Positions 1 through 5,999 of a stretch of DNA of 7,128 nt are shown piece after piece. The position numbers were made by a program, and so were the translations under genes. Each line of letters starts with the position of its first letter. Position 1 is the stretch's first letter. The stretch comes from Thermoflexales bacterium. Lineage in GTDB: Bacteria; Chloroflexota; Anaerolineae; Fen-1058. Location: assembly GCA_016931085.1 (NCBI GenBank), contig JAFGFO010000179.1, positions 1-7,128 on the forward strand. Reading direction: 5' to 3'. The notes under the pieces were generated by a model. It made no database searches. It saw nothing but the letters and a program-made list of their open reading frames with translations, and had not been told where the DNA came from.

Positions 1-726
<726 letters not shown>

Positions 727-735
727 AGGCCAGGC

Positions 736-788
736 TTAATCACGAATACCTGCACCTGCGCTGCGCTCCGGCAAGTGTTCGTGATTAA
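736..788. terminator. Long imperfect hairpin between convergent typA and etfA, possible bidirectional terminator
   Basis: The 88-bp gap between the convergent genes holds an inverted repeat. Arms 736-746 (TTAATCACGAA) and 778-788 (TTCGTGATTAA) pair perfectly over 11 bp. Pairing continues inward with a G-T wobble and one mismatch to 753/771, giving an approximately 18-bp stem around a 17-nt loop. Position and symmetry suit a shared terminator for typA (+) and etfA (-). Neither side is followed by a clean T-run, and only a short TTTT lies at 805-808, so it is not a textbook intrinsic terminator. It could instead be a copy of a dispersed intergenic repeat. Confidence 0.45.
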
Positions 789-814
789 AAATACCCGCTC
801 GTGAATTTTCGCCT

Positions 815-1822
815 CTACGCTGACAGAGCGGCGATCAACGCCGGCACGATCTCGGCCGGATCGCCGACCAGCCCCGCGTCGGCCTGCTGAAAGATGGGCG
901 CGTCGGGGTCAGGGTGGATGGCGACCACAAAGCTGGCATCGCGGATGCCGTAGGCGTGGTAGCTGTCGCCGCGTATGCCGACGGCCACGTACAGCTCTGG
1001 CTGCACGCTTTCGCCCAGCGCGCCGACCACCTCGCGGTCAGTGATCCAAGCCTCGTCCATCGCCTCGCGCGCGCCGGCCACGCGCGCGCCAAGCGCGGCC
1101 GCTAACTGCTTGACCAGCTCGAAATCGCCCACCTGCCTGCCGGCCGACACGATGCGGCGCGCTTTGCACAGCGGCAGCTCTGGCAGCGCAAACTCGACCG
1201 GCCCAAGCAGCCGCACGCGCACCTCCACACCCTCCAAATCGACAGACAGTCGTTCCGTCTCGCCAAAGCGGTAGCTGTCCAGGTACGGCGGGCCAAACGC
1301 GTCAGGCAGCAGCGTGGCGATCTCGGGCCGTGCCCGCGGGCAGGCAGTGACGGCCATGTACTCGCCCTCGTAGACGGGATGCGCGCCGATCAGCACGCGC
1401 TCGATCTCGTCCATGCGCAGCGAGACGCAGTGCGGCAGCAAGCCCGTCTTGAGCCGCTGGGCCAGGCGCGGCGCCAACTCGTCGCCCAGGACCGTCGCGC
1501 CAAACAGCACGATCTCGGGGTGACGGGCCTCGAACAAATCGCCCAACACCGCCAGATACGGCTCGAGCGCAAACTCGGCCAACGCTGGGTGGTCGGCCAC
1601 GTGCACCTGGTCCGCGCCAGCGGCGACCAGGTCCGGCACTTCTTCCAAGCCGCTGCCTAAAACGACGGCGTGCACGTAGCAGCCCAGGCCATCGGCCATC
1701 GTGCGCGCGCCGCCGACCAATTCCAGGCTCAGCGGCGTTGGCTCACTCCCGGCCAGATCGACGACGACCCAGATGTCGCGCGGCTCCTCTTCGATTGATC
1801 CGTAGCTGTCAAGGAAGGACAT
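815..1822 (-). CDS. etfA: Electron transfer flavoprotein subunit alpha (EtfA)
   Basis: EtfA carries the FAD of the heterodimeric electron transfer flavoprotein, which takes electrons from acyl-CoA dehydrogenases. The chosen start (ATG at 1822) gives 335 residues, normal for the family. A GGAG lies 7 nt upstream of it; a second ATG two codons earlier (1828) would leave only 1 nt. The N-terminal ETF domain shows ILFGAT-like VLFGAT (105-110) and LAPRLAQRLKTG (117-127). ARPEIAT (164-170) follows. The C-terminal FAD domain has RIVSAGR (223-229), GAREAMD (250-256), PELYVAVGI (275-283), DPDAPIF (305-311) and ADAGLVGD (314-321). No iron-sulphur cysteine cluster is seen. Several FAD-contact positions depart from consensus: the usual VGQTGK is VGALGE (266-271) and GISGAIQH is GIRGDSYH (282-289), though the His is kept. 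It is last in the unit, 101 nt after etfB, and stops with TAG at 815-817. Family assignment is secure; a change in flavin chemistry is inference. Confidence 0.93.
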   Translation of the reverse strand: MSFLDSYGSIEEEPRDIWVVVDLAGSEPTPLSLELVGGARTMADGLGCYVHAVVLGSGLEEVPDLVAAGADQVHVADHPALAEFALEPYLAVLGDLFEARHPEIVLFGATVLGDELAPRLAQRLKTGLLPHCVSLRMDEIERVLIGAHPVYEGEYMAVTACPRARPEIATLLPDAFGPPYLDSYRFGETERLSVDLEGVEVRVRLLGPVEFALPELPLCKARRIVSAGRQVGDFELVKQLAAALGARVAGAREAMDEAWITDREVVGALGESVQPELYVAVGIRGDSYHAYGIRDASFVVAIHPDPDAPIFQQADAGLVGDPAEIVPALIAALSA

Positions 1823-1829
1823 GGTCATA

Positions 1830-1833
1830 CTCC
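1830..1833 (-). promoter_or_regulatory. Ribosome binding site that decides the etfA start
   Basis: On the - strand the sequence reads GGAG, seven nucleotides, then the ATG at 1822. This supports translation starting at MSFLDSYG. It does not support MTMSFLD, nor the much longer in-frame extension through the repeat array into etfB. Confidence 0.6.
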
Positions 1834-1841
1834 ATATGGGG

Positions 1842-1893
1842 CGTGAAACGTGATGCGTGAAACGTAAAACGTAAAACGTGAAACGTAAACGTG
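1842..1893. repeat. Tandem heptamer array CGTRAAA in the etfB-etfA spacer
   Basis: The + strand reads as consecutive 7-bp units: CGTGAAA, CGTGATG, CGTGAAA, CGTAAAA, CGTAAAA, CGTGAAA, then a shortened CGTAAA and CGTG. The consensus is CGTRAAA, about seven units. It fills most of the non-coding 101-nt spacer (1823-1923). The remaining 1894-1923 is A/C-rich with no clear signal. Related units recur in the next two spacers of the unit (2706-2731 and 3920-3967). A function is unknown: a regulator-binding iteron array, an mRNA processing element or a slippage-expanded repeat are all open. Confidence 0.9.
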
Positions 1894-1923
1894 CAAACTG
1901 CAACCTTCCAAGCTGAAACCATC

Positions 1924-2691
1924 CTATACCAGCCTGCTGCGCCGCAGCATGCCCACCAGCTCGGCCGGGCTGCCCAGGATCGTGCCCAATTCGCGTGGGG
2001 GTGGGAAAGCCTGGCCGCGGCTCTCGACGGCGGGCTGAAGCTCGTCTTCGGAGAAGGGCAAATCGGCCGCCGTCCACACCTCCAGTTGGTACTCGCGATA
2101 CGAGTTGATCACGCGCGCGCCGTGAGGGAAACGGGGTTGGTTGGCACCAGCCGCCACAGTCACCAGCAGTGGCAGCCCAGCCTCCAACGCGATGTAACCC
2201 TTTCCGGCAGCCTTGACGGCTCGCACCTGCCCATCCGCCACGCTCAGCTCTAGCACGGCCAGCATTTGCGGCCAGCCCAGTGCTTCGGCCAGGCGCGGCC
2301 CCACCTCGCCAGCGCTATGCGAAGAATCCAGGGCCTTGTCGCCACATAACACTAGGTCCACCCCACCCAATTTGTCCACTGCCTTGGCCAGGATACGGGC
2401 AGCCACCAAGCCATCAGCGTGGGACCATGCCTCGTCGGCGAGATGAATAGCCCGGTTGGCCCCACGAGCCCAGGCGTCGCGCAGCGCCAGCTCCGTCCGC
2501 TTAGGCCCGCCGCCAAGCACGATCAGCTCGGCGCCCAGCTCGTCCTTCAATCGCAGGGCCGCCTCCAACGCGCACAAGTCGGCCGGGTTCGTGCTCCACT
2601 CTTCACGGTTGACGAAAATCTTTTCGGCCTTGCGATTGACCACAAAGCCGCTCGGGTCGAGAATTTGTTTGATAGCCACGACAATCTTCAT
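1924..2691 (-). CDS. etfB: Electron transfer flavoprotein subunit beta (EtfB)
   Basis: EtfB pairs with EtfA and holds AMP (or, in bifurcating types, a second FAD). At 255 residues it has family length. It opens with MKIVVAIKQILDP (1-13), then NPADLCALEAALRLKDELGAE (35-55, split by the family-typical acidic helix), LVLCGDKALDSS (113-124), GPRLAEALGWPQ (131-142) and a C-terminal FPPPRELGT (229-237). The nucleotide-binding loop is unusual. Classic EtfB has a QAIDxDxxQxG-type segment; here it is KALD-SSHSAGEVG (119-131), about two residues longer by eye, with Glu in place of the Gln. The acyl-CoA dehydrogenase recognition-loop region (about 184-210) is also divergent, lacking the usual run of lysines. 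The start is preceded by GGGAGAGGG directly next to the ATG. It lies 40 nt after the acyl-CoA dehydrogenase at 2732-3898. Whether it binds AMP, FAD or neither cannot be told from sequence alone. Confidence 0.93.
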   Translation of the reverse strand: MKIVVAIKQILDPSGFVVNRKAEKIFVNREEWSTNPADLCALEAALRLKDELGAELIVLGGGPKRTELALRDAWARGANRAIHLADEAWSHADGLVAARILAKAVDKLGGVDLVLCGDKALDSSHSAGEVGPRLAEALGWPQMLAVLELSVADGQVRAVKAAGKGYIALEAGLPLLVTVAAGANQPRFPHGARVINSYREYQLEVWTAADLPFSEDELQPAVESRGQAFPPPRELGTILGSPAELVGMLRRSRLV

Positions 2692-2705
2692 CCCTCTCCC
2701 TCTTG

Positions 2706-2731
2706 TTACGTTTTACGTTTCACGTTTTACG
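2706..2731. repeat. Heptamer array TTTYACG in the acyl-CoA dehydrogenase/etfB spacer
   Basis: The + strand reads TTACG, TTTTACG, TTTCACG, TTTTACG, which is the complement of the CGTRAAA unit at 1842-1893 and so lies in the opposite orientation. It occupies 26 of the 40 spacer bases and ends at 2731, directly against the TGA stop (2732-2734) of the upstream acyl-CoA dehydrogenase gene. The remaining bases 2692-2705 hold the purine-rich etfB ribosome binding site. Confidence 0.88.
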
Positions 2732-3898
2732 TCATGGCCTGATCCGCACACCGATCTCGCGGAACAGATCGTTGGCGATGACGATACGCTGGATCTCGTT
2801 AGTGCCCTCAAAGATTTCGGCGATGCGCGCGTCGCGCCAGGCGCGCTCGATCGGATGGTGGCGGCTGTAGCCCAAAGCGCCGTGAATCTGCAGCGCCTTT
2901 TCCACCGCCCGGCTGGCCACCTCGCTGCCGTACAGCTTGCAGATGGCCGCCTCGCGTGAGAAGGGCCGGCCGGTGTCCACCAGCCAGGCCGTGCGATAGA
3001 CCAGCGAGCGCAGCGCCTCGACCTCGCAGGCGATGTCGGCCACCATCCACTGGATGCTCTGCTTGGCTGCGATAGCAGCGCCGAACTGGGAACGTGCCTT
3101 GGCCCACTGCATGGCCGCCTCTAGCGCCGCCTGCGCGCCGCCCAGGCAGGCCGCCCCCAGCGTCAAGCGCCCCATGTCGAGCGTCTTCATAAAGAGCACA
3201 AAGCCCAAGCCAACCTGGCCGAGGATGTTCTCCTGCGGCACGCGCAGCTCCTCAAAGATCAGCTCGGCGGTCGAGCTGCCGCGAATGCCCATCTTGTTTT
3301 CCAGCGTGCCGACCTTAAAGCCCGGCCAGGTCGTCTCGACGATAAGAGCCGTCACCCCGCCGCGCGCGCCCAGGCTGGGGTCGGTCACGGCCAGCACGCT
3401 GATGATGTCGGCGATCGGCCCATTGGTGATGTAAATCTTGCTGCCATCCAGGAAATAGCTGTCGCCTTCGCGCACGGCGCGCGTGCGGATGTTGGCCGCG
3501 TCCGAGCCGGCGTTCGGCTCGGTCAGGGCAAAGGCGGCGATCTTTTCGCCGCGCGCCAGCGGCACGAGGTATTTTTGTTTTTGCTCCTCGCTGCCGTCCA
3601 TGTAAATCGCCATCGCGCCGATGCCGATGTGAGCGCCGATGTTGGTGGCCGTGCTGGTACACACGCGGCCTATTTCCTCCATCAGGATGCAGTAACCGGT
3701 CTCGCCGGCGCCTACCCCGCCATACTTTTGCGGGAACGGTACGCCTAACAAGCCAAGCTGGCCGGCCAGCTCGAGCGTCTCGTGGGGCACACGGTGCTCG
3801 TGGTCGATCGTCTTGGCCAGCGGGCGCACGTACTCCTGTGCAAACTCGCGGATCATTTTCCGCAAAGCGACGTGTTCGGGTGCAAATGTGAAATCCAT
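2732..3898 (-). CDS. Acyl-CoA dehydrogenase, catalytic residue present (short/medium-chain type)
   Basis: This is an FAD enzyme that makes trans-2-enoyl-CoA from acyl-CoA and reduces ETF. At 388 residues it has the usual family length and layout: N-terminal helical domain (about 1-118), middle beta domain with signature FALTEPNAGSD (123-133) and KIYITNG (154-160), then the C-terminal helical domain. That domain has GRLTLGAACLG (243-253), ARSQFG (268-273), QIHGALGYS (337-345) and IFEGTNEIQR (362-371). Glu364 sits at the catalytic-base position of butyryl-, short- and medium-chain acyl-CoA dehydrogenases. MGIRGSSTAEL (203-213) is also typical. A GGAG lies 6 nt before the ATG. The gene follows a paralogue after 64 nt and precedes etfB, its likely electron acceptor. 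Chain length or branched-chain preference cannot be assigned; I would expect a butyryl-CoA-like or general short-chain enzyme. Its stop codon directly abuts the heptamer array. Confidence 0.94.
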   Translation of the reverse strand: MDFTFAPEHVALRKMIREFAQEYVRPLAKTIDHEHRVPHETLELAGQLGLLGVPFPQKYGGVGAGETGYCILMEEIGRVCTSTATNIGAHIGIGAMAIYMDGSEEQKQKYLVPLARGEKIAAFALTEPNAGSDAANIRTRAVREGDSYFLDGSKIYITNGPIADIISVLAVTDPSLGARGGVTALIVETTWPGFKVGTLENKMGIRGSSTAELIFEELRVPQENILGQVGLGFVLFMKTLDMGRLTLGAACLGGAQAALEAAMQWAKARSQFGAAIAAKQSIQWMVADIACEVEALRSLVYRTAWLVDTGRPFSREAAICKLYGSEVASRAVEKALQIHGALGYSRHHPIERAWRDARIAEIFEGTNEIQRIVIANDLFREIGVRIRP

Positions 3899-3919
3899 AG
3901 GCTACTCCAAGACATGATG

Positions 3920-3967
3920 CGTAAAACGTAATGCGTCATACGTTCTTGTTACGTTTTACGTTTCACG
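3920..3967. repeat. Heptamer repeats in both orientations forming a hairpin, between the two acyl-CoA dehydrogenase genes
   Basis: The left part (3920-3933) reads CGTAAAA, CGTAATG. The right part (3949-3967) reads TTACG, TTTTACG, TTTCACG. Arms 3920-3931 and 3949-3960 are perfect 12-bp reverse complements with a 17-nt loop. The last unit (3961-3967) overlaps the end of the upstream gene, giving its TGA stop and two bases of its final proline codon. The rest of the 64-nt spacer carries the downstream ribosome binding site at 3905-3908. No T-run follows the stem, so a terminator is unlikely. Confidence 0.85.
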
Positions 3968-5123
3968 GCGATATGTGCACGTTCTGGCTCTTGAACAAGT
4001 TCGCCGCGATGGCCACCCTCATCAGCTCGTCCGTGCCGCCCAGCAACTCGAGCGCGCGGGCGTTGCGGTACATGCGGGCGATGGGGTAATCCTCGATGTA
4101 GCCGTAGCCGCCGTGGACTTGGACCATGAGATTGGTGACGAGGCGGGCGGTGCGGGCCGCGAACAGCTTGGCATAGACCGCAGCAGGTCCAAAGCCATCC
4201 CCTTGCCCAGCCTGCCAGGCAGTGTGGTACACCAGGTAACGCAGTGCCTCGACCTGGGCCGACGAGTCGGCGATGTAATTCTGGATGGCCTGCTTGTGCG
4301 CGACGGGGCGACCAAACTGGACCCGCTCGGCGGCGAAGCTAACGCCAGCTTCCACTGCCGCCTCGGCCAGGCCCAAACCGGCCGCCGCTAAGGCCAGGCG
4401 AAAATGGTCGAGCACGCGCGCGACGATGCGCTGGCCGTCACCCTCCGCGCCCAGCCGGGAGTCCTCCGGCACACGCACACCGTCCAGGTACACCGTGTGA
4501 ATACAAGTCGCGCGCAGCCCCAGGGTCAACTCGCGCTGGCCCAGCTTGAGGCCGGGCGTGTCTTTTTCCAGCACGAAAGCCGATAGGCCGCCGGTGGGTC
4601 CCTCGCCGGTGCGGGCCATCACCAGCAAGAGGCTATCCAGCCCGGCATTGGTCACCCAACTCTTGACGCCCGTGAGTACATAGTCACCACCCTCACGCCT
4701 CGCACGCGTCGACACCCGATTGGTGTCACTGCCGGCGTCCGGCTCAGTCAGCGCCCATGCGCCGATGGCGGAGCCTTCCGCCAGCCGGGGCAGCCAGCGT
4801 TCCTTCTGGGCCTCGTCACCATAATCCAGCACGGCCTGCGTCACCAGGCTCGTATGATGAGCCAGCGCGAGCGCGGTGGACAGGCAAACCCGGCCCAGCT
4901 CCTCCAGCATCAGGGCATAACTCAGGGGGTCGAGCGCCGCCCCCCCAAGCTCTTCCGGCACAATCGCCCCCAGCAAGCCCTGGACAGCCGCCTTTTTGAG
5001 CAACTCGGGGGATAGGCGCTCGTCCTTATCCATATGCTCCGCCAGCTTGGCTACGTCCTTCTGGGCAAAATCGCGGAACATACCGTGGAACATGTGTTGT
5101 TCTTCGGTCAGATTGAAATCCAT
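3963..5123 (-). CDS. Acyl-CoA dehydrogenase-like flavoprotein lacking the usual catalytic glutamate
   Basis: At 386 residues this has the full acyl-CoA dehydrogenase fold and is clearly a paralogue of the next gene. It shows MDFNLTEEQ at the start, WALTEPDAGSD (123-133), GVKSWVTNAG (152-161), ERVQFGRPVAHKQAIQ (266-281) and QVHGGYGYIEDYPIAR (335-350). FAD binding and tetramer formation are therefore expected. The catalytic position is altered: LLGGTDELMR (360-369) has Gly362 where the neighbour has Glu364. The alternative base used by isovaleryl- and long-chain enzymes is also missing, since the LDxER-type motif reads LDHFR (238-242). The substrate-side segment LGLRATCIHTV (201-211) also departs from GIRGSSTAEL. 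It could be a non-catalytic partner in a mixed tetramer, as described for some actinobacterial FadE pairs, or use another base. The start has an AGGGGGG about 3 nt upstream. The family is certain; activity is not. Confidence 0.92.
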   Translation of the reverse strand: MDFNLTEEQHMFHGMFRDFAQKDVAKLAEHMDKDERLSPELLKKAAVQGLLGAIVPEELGGAALDPLSYALMLEELGRVCLSTALALAHHTSLVTQAVLDYGDEAQKERWLPRLAEGSAIGAWALTEPDAGSDTNRVSTRARREGGDYVLTGVKSWVTNAGLDSLLLVMARTGEGPTGGLSAFVLEKDTPGLKLGQRELTLGLRATCIHTVYLDGVRVPEDSRLGAEGDGQRIVARVLDHFRLALAAAGLGLAEAAVEAGVSFAAERVQFGRPVAHKQAIQNYIADSSAQVEALRYLVYHTAWQAGQGDGFGPAAVYAKLFAARTARLVTNLMVQVHGGYGYIEDYPIARMYRNARALELLGGTDELMRVAIAANLFKSQNVHISP

Positions 5124-5139
5124 GTGCCCCCCTAGAGCC

Positions 5140-5172
5140 AGACTTCCGAAGTCTTAAAGACTTCGGAAGTCT
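5140..5172. repeat. Doubled 15-bp palindrome upstream of the catalytic-residue-deficient acyl-CoA dehydrogenase gene
   Basis: Two copies, AGACTTCCGAAGTCT (5140-5154) and AGACTTCGGAAGTCT (5158-5172), are separated by TAA. Each is a 6-bp stem with a 3-base centre, and the two are mutual reverse complements. The whole is a perfect 16-bp inverted repeat (5140-5155 and 5157-5172) about base 5156. RNA could form one long hairpin or two small ones. It sits in the 65-nt ech/acyl-CoA dehydrogenase spacer, ending 16 nt before the start codon. An operator for a dimeric repressor, an mRNA stability element, or a dispersed intergenic repeat are all possible. There is no T-run for a terminator. Confidence 0.88.
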
Positions 5173-5188
5173 CCATAGTCCCTGGTCC

Positions 5189-5986
5189 CTACTTGTCCTT
5201 GAACTCGGCCGGGCGCTTGGCGAGAAACGCATCGATGCCTTCGTGGGCGTCCGCGCTGGCGGCCAGGGCGCCAAATTGCTCGCGCTCGATCGCCAGGCCA
5301 TCGGCCAGGGGGCCTTCCAGCCCGGTGTTGATCGCGCGCAGCGCGGCGGCAAGCGCCAGGCCACCCTTGGCGGCGATCTTGCGCGCCAGGCCGGTCGCCT
5401 GCCGGATCACGGCGTCGCCGGGCACGACCAGGTTGATCAATCCCAGCGCCTTGGCCTCCTGGGCGGTGATTTGGTCGCCCGTCAGGATCATCTCGATCGC
5501 CTTGCCCTTGCTCAACAGGCGCGCCAGGCGCTGCGTGCCGCCCCAGCCGGGGATGATGCCGAGGTTGATTTCAGGCTGCCCCAGCCGGACACGGTCGCCG
5601 GCGATGCGGATGTGACAAGCCATAGCCAGCTCGAGGCCGCCGCCCAGGCAAAAGCCATTGATGGCCGCGATGACGGGCTTGGGCGAGCGCTCAATCTTGA
5701 CGAACAGATCTTGCCCCCCCTTGGAAGCCGCCGCCAGCTTGCCGGGCGGATCGTCCGAGCCGAGGATGGCCTTGATCTCGTTGATGTCGGCGCCGGCCAC
5801 AAAGGCCATCTGCCCGCCGCCGGTCAGGATGATGACCTTGACCTCGTCGTTGGCCAGCAGCTCGTCCAGCGCCGCGTTCAGCTCGGTCACCGTCTGCGTG
5901 TCAAAGGCGTTGGCGGGCGGATGGTCGATCACCACCGTCGCCACGCGCTGCTCGATCGAATAACGAATGTATTGTTTGTCGGTCAT
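5189..5986 (-). CDS. Enoyl-CoA hydratase (crotonase family)
   Basis: This hydrates trans-2-enoyl-CoA to 3-hydroxyacyl-CoA, the second step of beta-oxidation, in the cytoplasm. At 265 residues it matches the usual length. The crotonase core is intact: HPPANAF (22-28), the oxyanion-hole strand FVAGADI (62-68), PVIAAINGFCLGGGLELAMACHIR-type segment (104-127), and LGQPEINLGIIPGWGGTQRL (135-154). Both catalytic glutamates are present, Glu119 in GGGLE and Glu139 in GQPEI, which favours a true hydratase over isomerase-only relatives. The C-terminal helix has AHEGIDAFLAKRPAEF (247-262), also typical. The start at 5986 is backed by AAGGAG 7 nt upstream. It is only 11 nt after the 3-hydroxyacyl-CoA dehydrogenase gene, so the two are very likely co-translated. 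Its TAG stop (5189-5191) overlaps a small 7-bp duplication (AGTCCCT, GGTCCCT at 5177-5190). Substrate chain length is not evident. Confidence 0.95.
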   Translation of the reverse strand: MTDKQYIRYSIEQRVATVVIDHPPANAFDTQTVTELNAALDELLANDEVKVIILTGGGQMAFVAGADINEIKAILGSDDPPGKLAAASKGGQDLFVKIERSPKPVIAAINGFCLGGGLELAMACHIRIAGDRVRLGQPEINLGIIPGWGGTQRLARLLSKGKAIEMILTGDQITAQEAKALGLINLVVPGDAVIRQATGLARKIAAKGGLALAAALRAINTGLEGPLADGLAIEREQFGALAASADAHEGIDAFLAKRPAEFKDK

Positions 5987-5993
5987 GGAAACA

Positions 5994-5999
5994 CTCCTT
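5994..5999 (-). promoter_or_regulatory. Strong ribosome binding site of ech overlapping the upstream stop codon
   Basis: On the - strand the junction reads TAAGGAGTGTTTCCATG. The TAA that ends the 3-hydroxyacyl-CoA dehydrogenase shares its two A bases with the AAGGAG of the hydratase gene, which lies 7 nt before its ATG. This arrangement points to translational coupling of the two genes. Confidence 0.75.

Larger units (their letters stand above)
1869..2732. repeat. 21-bp perfect inverted repeat flanking etfB
   Basis: Bases 1869-1889 are the exact reverse complement of 2712-2732. Both arms are made of the CGTRAAA heptamer and have the same order of A- and G-type units. They enclose the whole etfB gene, one in the spacer after it and one in the spacer before it, reaching the last base of the upstream stop codon. 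In a polycistronic mRNA the two arms could pair and loop out etfB. On DNA they could support inversion of the segment. Both consequences are inferred. No transposase or recombinase gene lies between or beside the arms. Confidence 0.8.

Noticed and set aside
1842..1893. CRISPR array
   Set aside because: Units are 7 bp in direct contact, with no spacers of unique sequence and no cas gene.
1823..2077. N-terminal extension of EtfA to an ATG at 2077
   Set aside because: It runs through the repeat array and overlaps etfB in another frame, has no ETF similarity, and a well-placed GGAG supports the start at 1822.
1869..2732. Insertion sequence or cassette with terminal inverted repeats carrying etfB
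   Set aside because: The arms consist of a simple heptamer that also occurs elsewhere, no transposase is present, and etfB is in its normal place beside etfA.
3963..5123. Pseudogene call for the acyl-CoA dehydrogenase lacking the catalytic glutamate
   Set aside because: The frame is full length, and the conserved signatures outside the catalytic positions are kept.
5140..5172. Intrinsic terminator splitting the operon
   Set aside because: The stem is followed on the - strand by GGCTCTAGGG with no T-run, and a 1-base centre leaves a strained loop.
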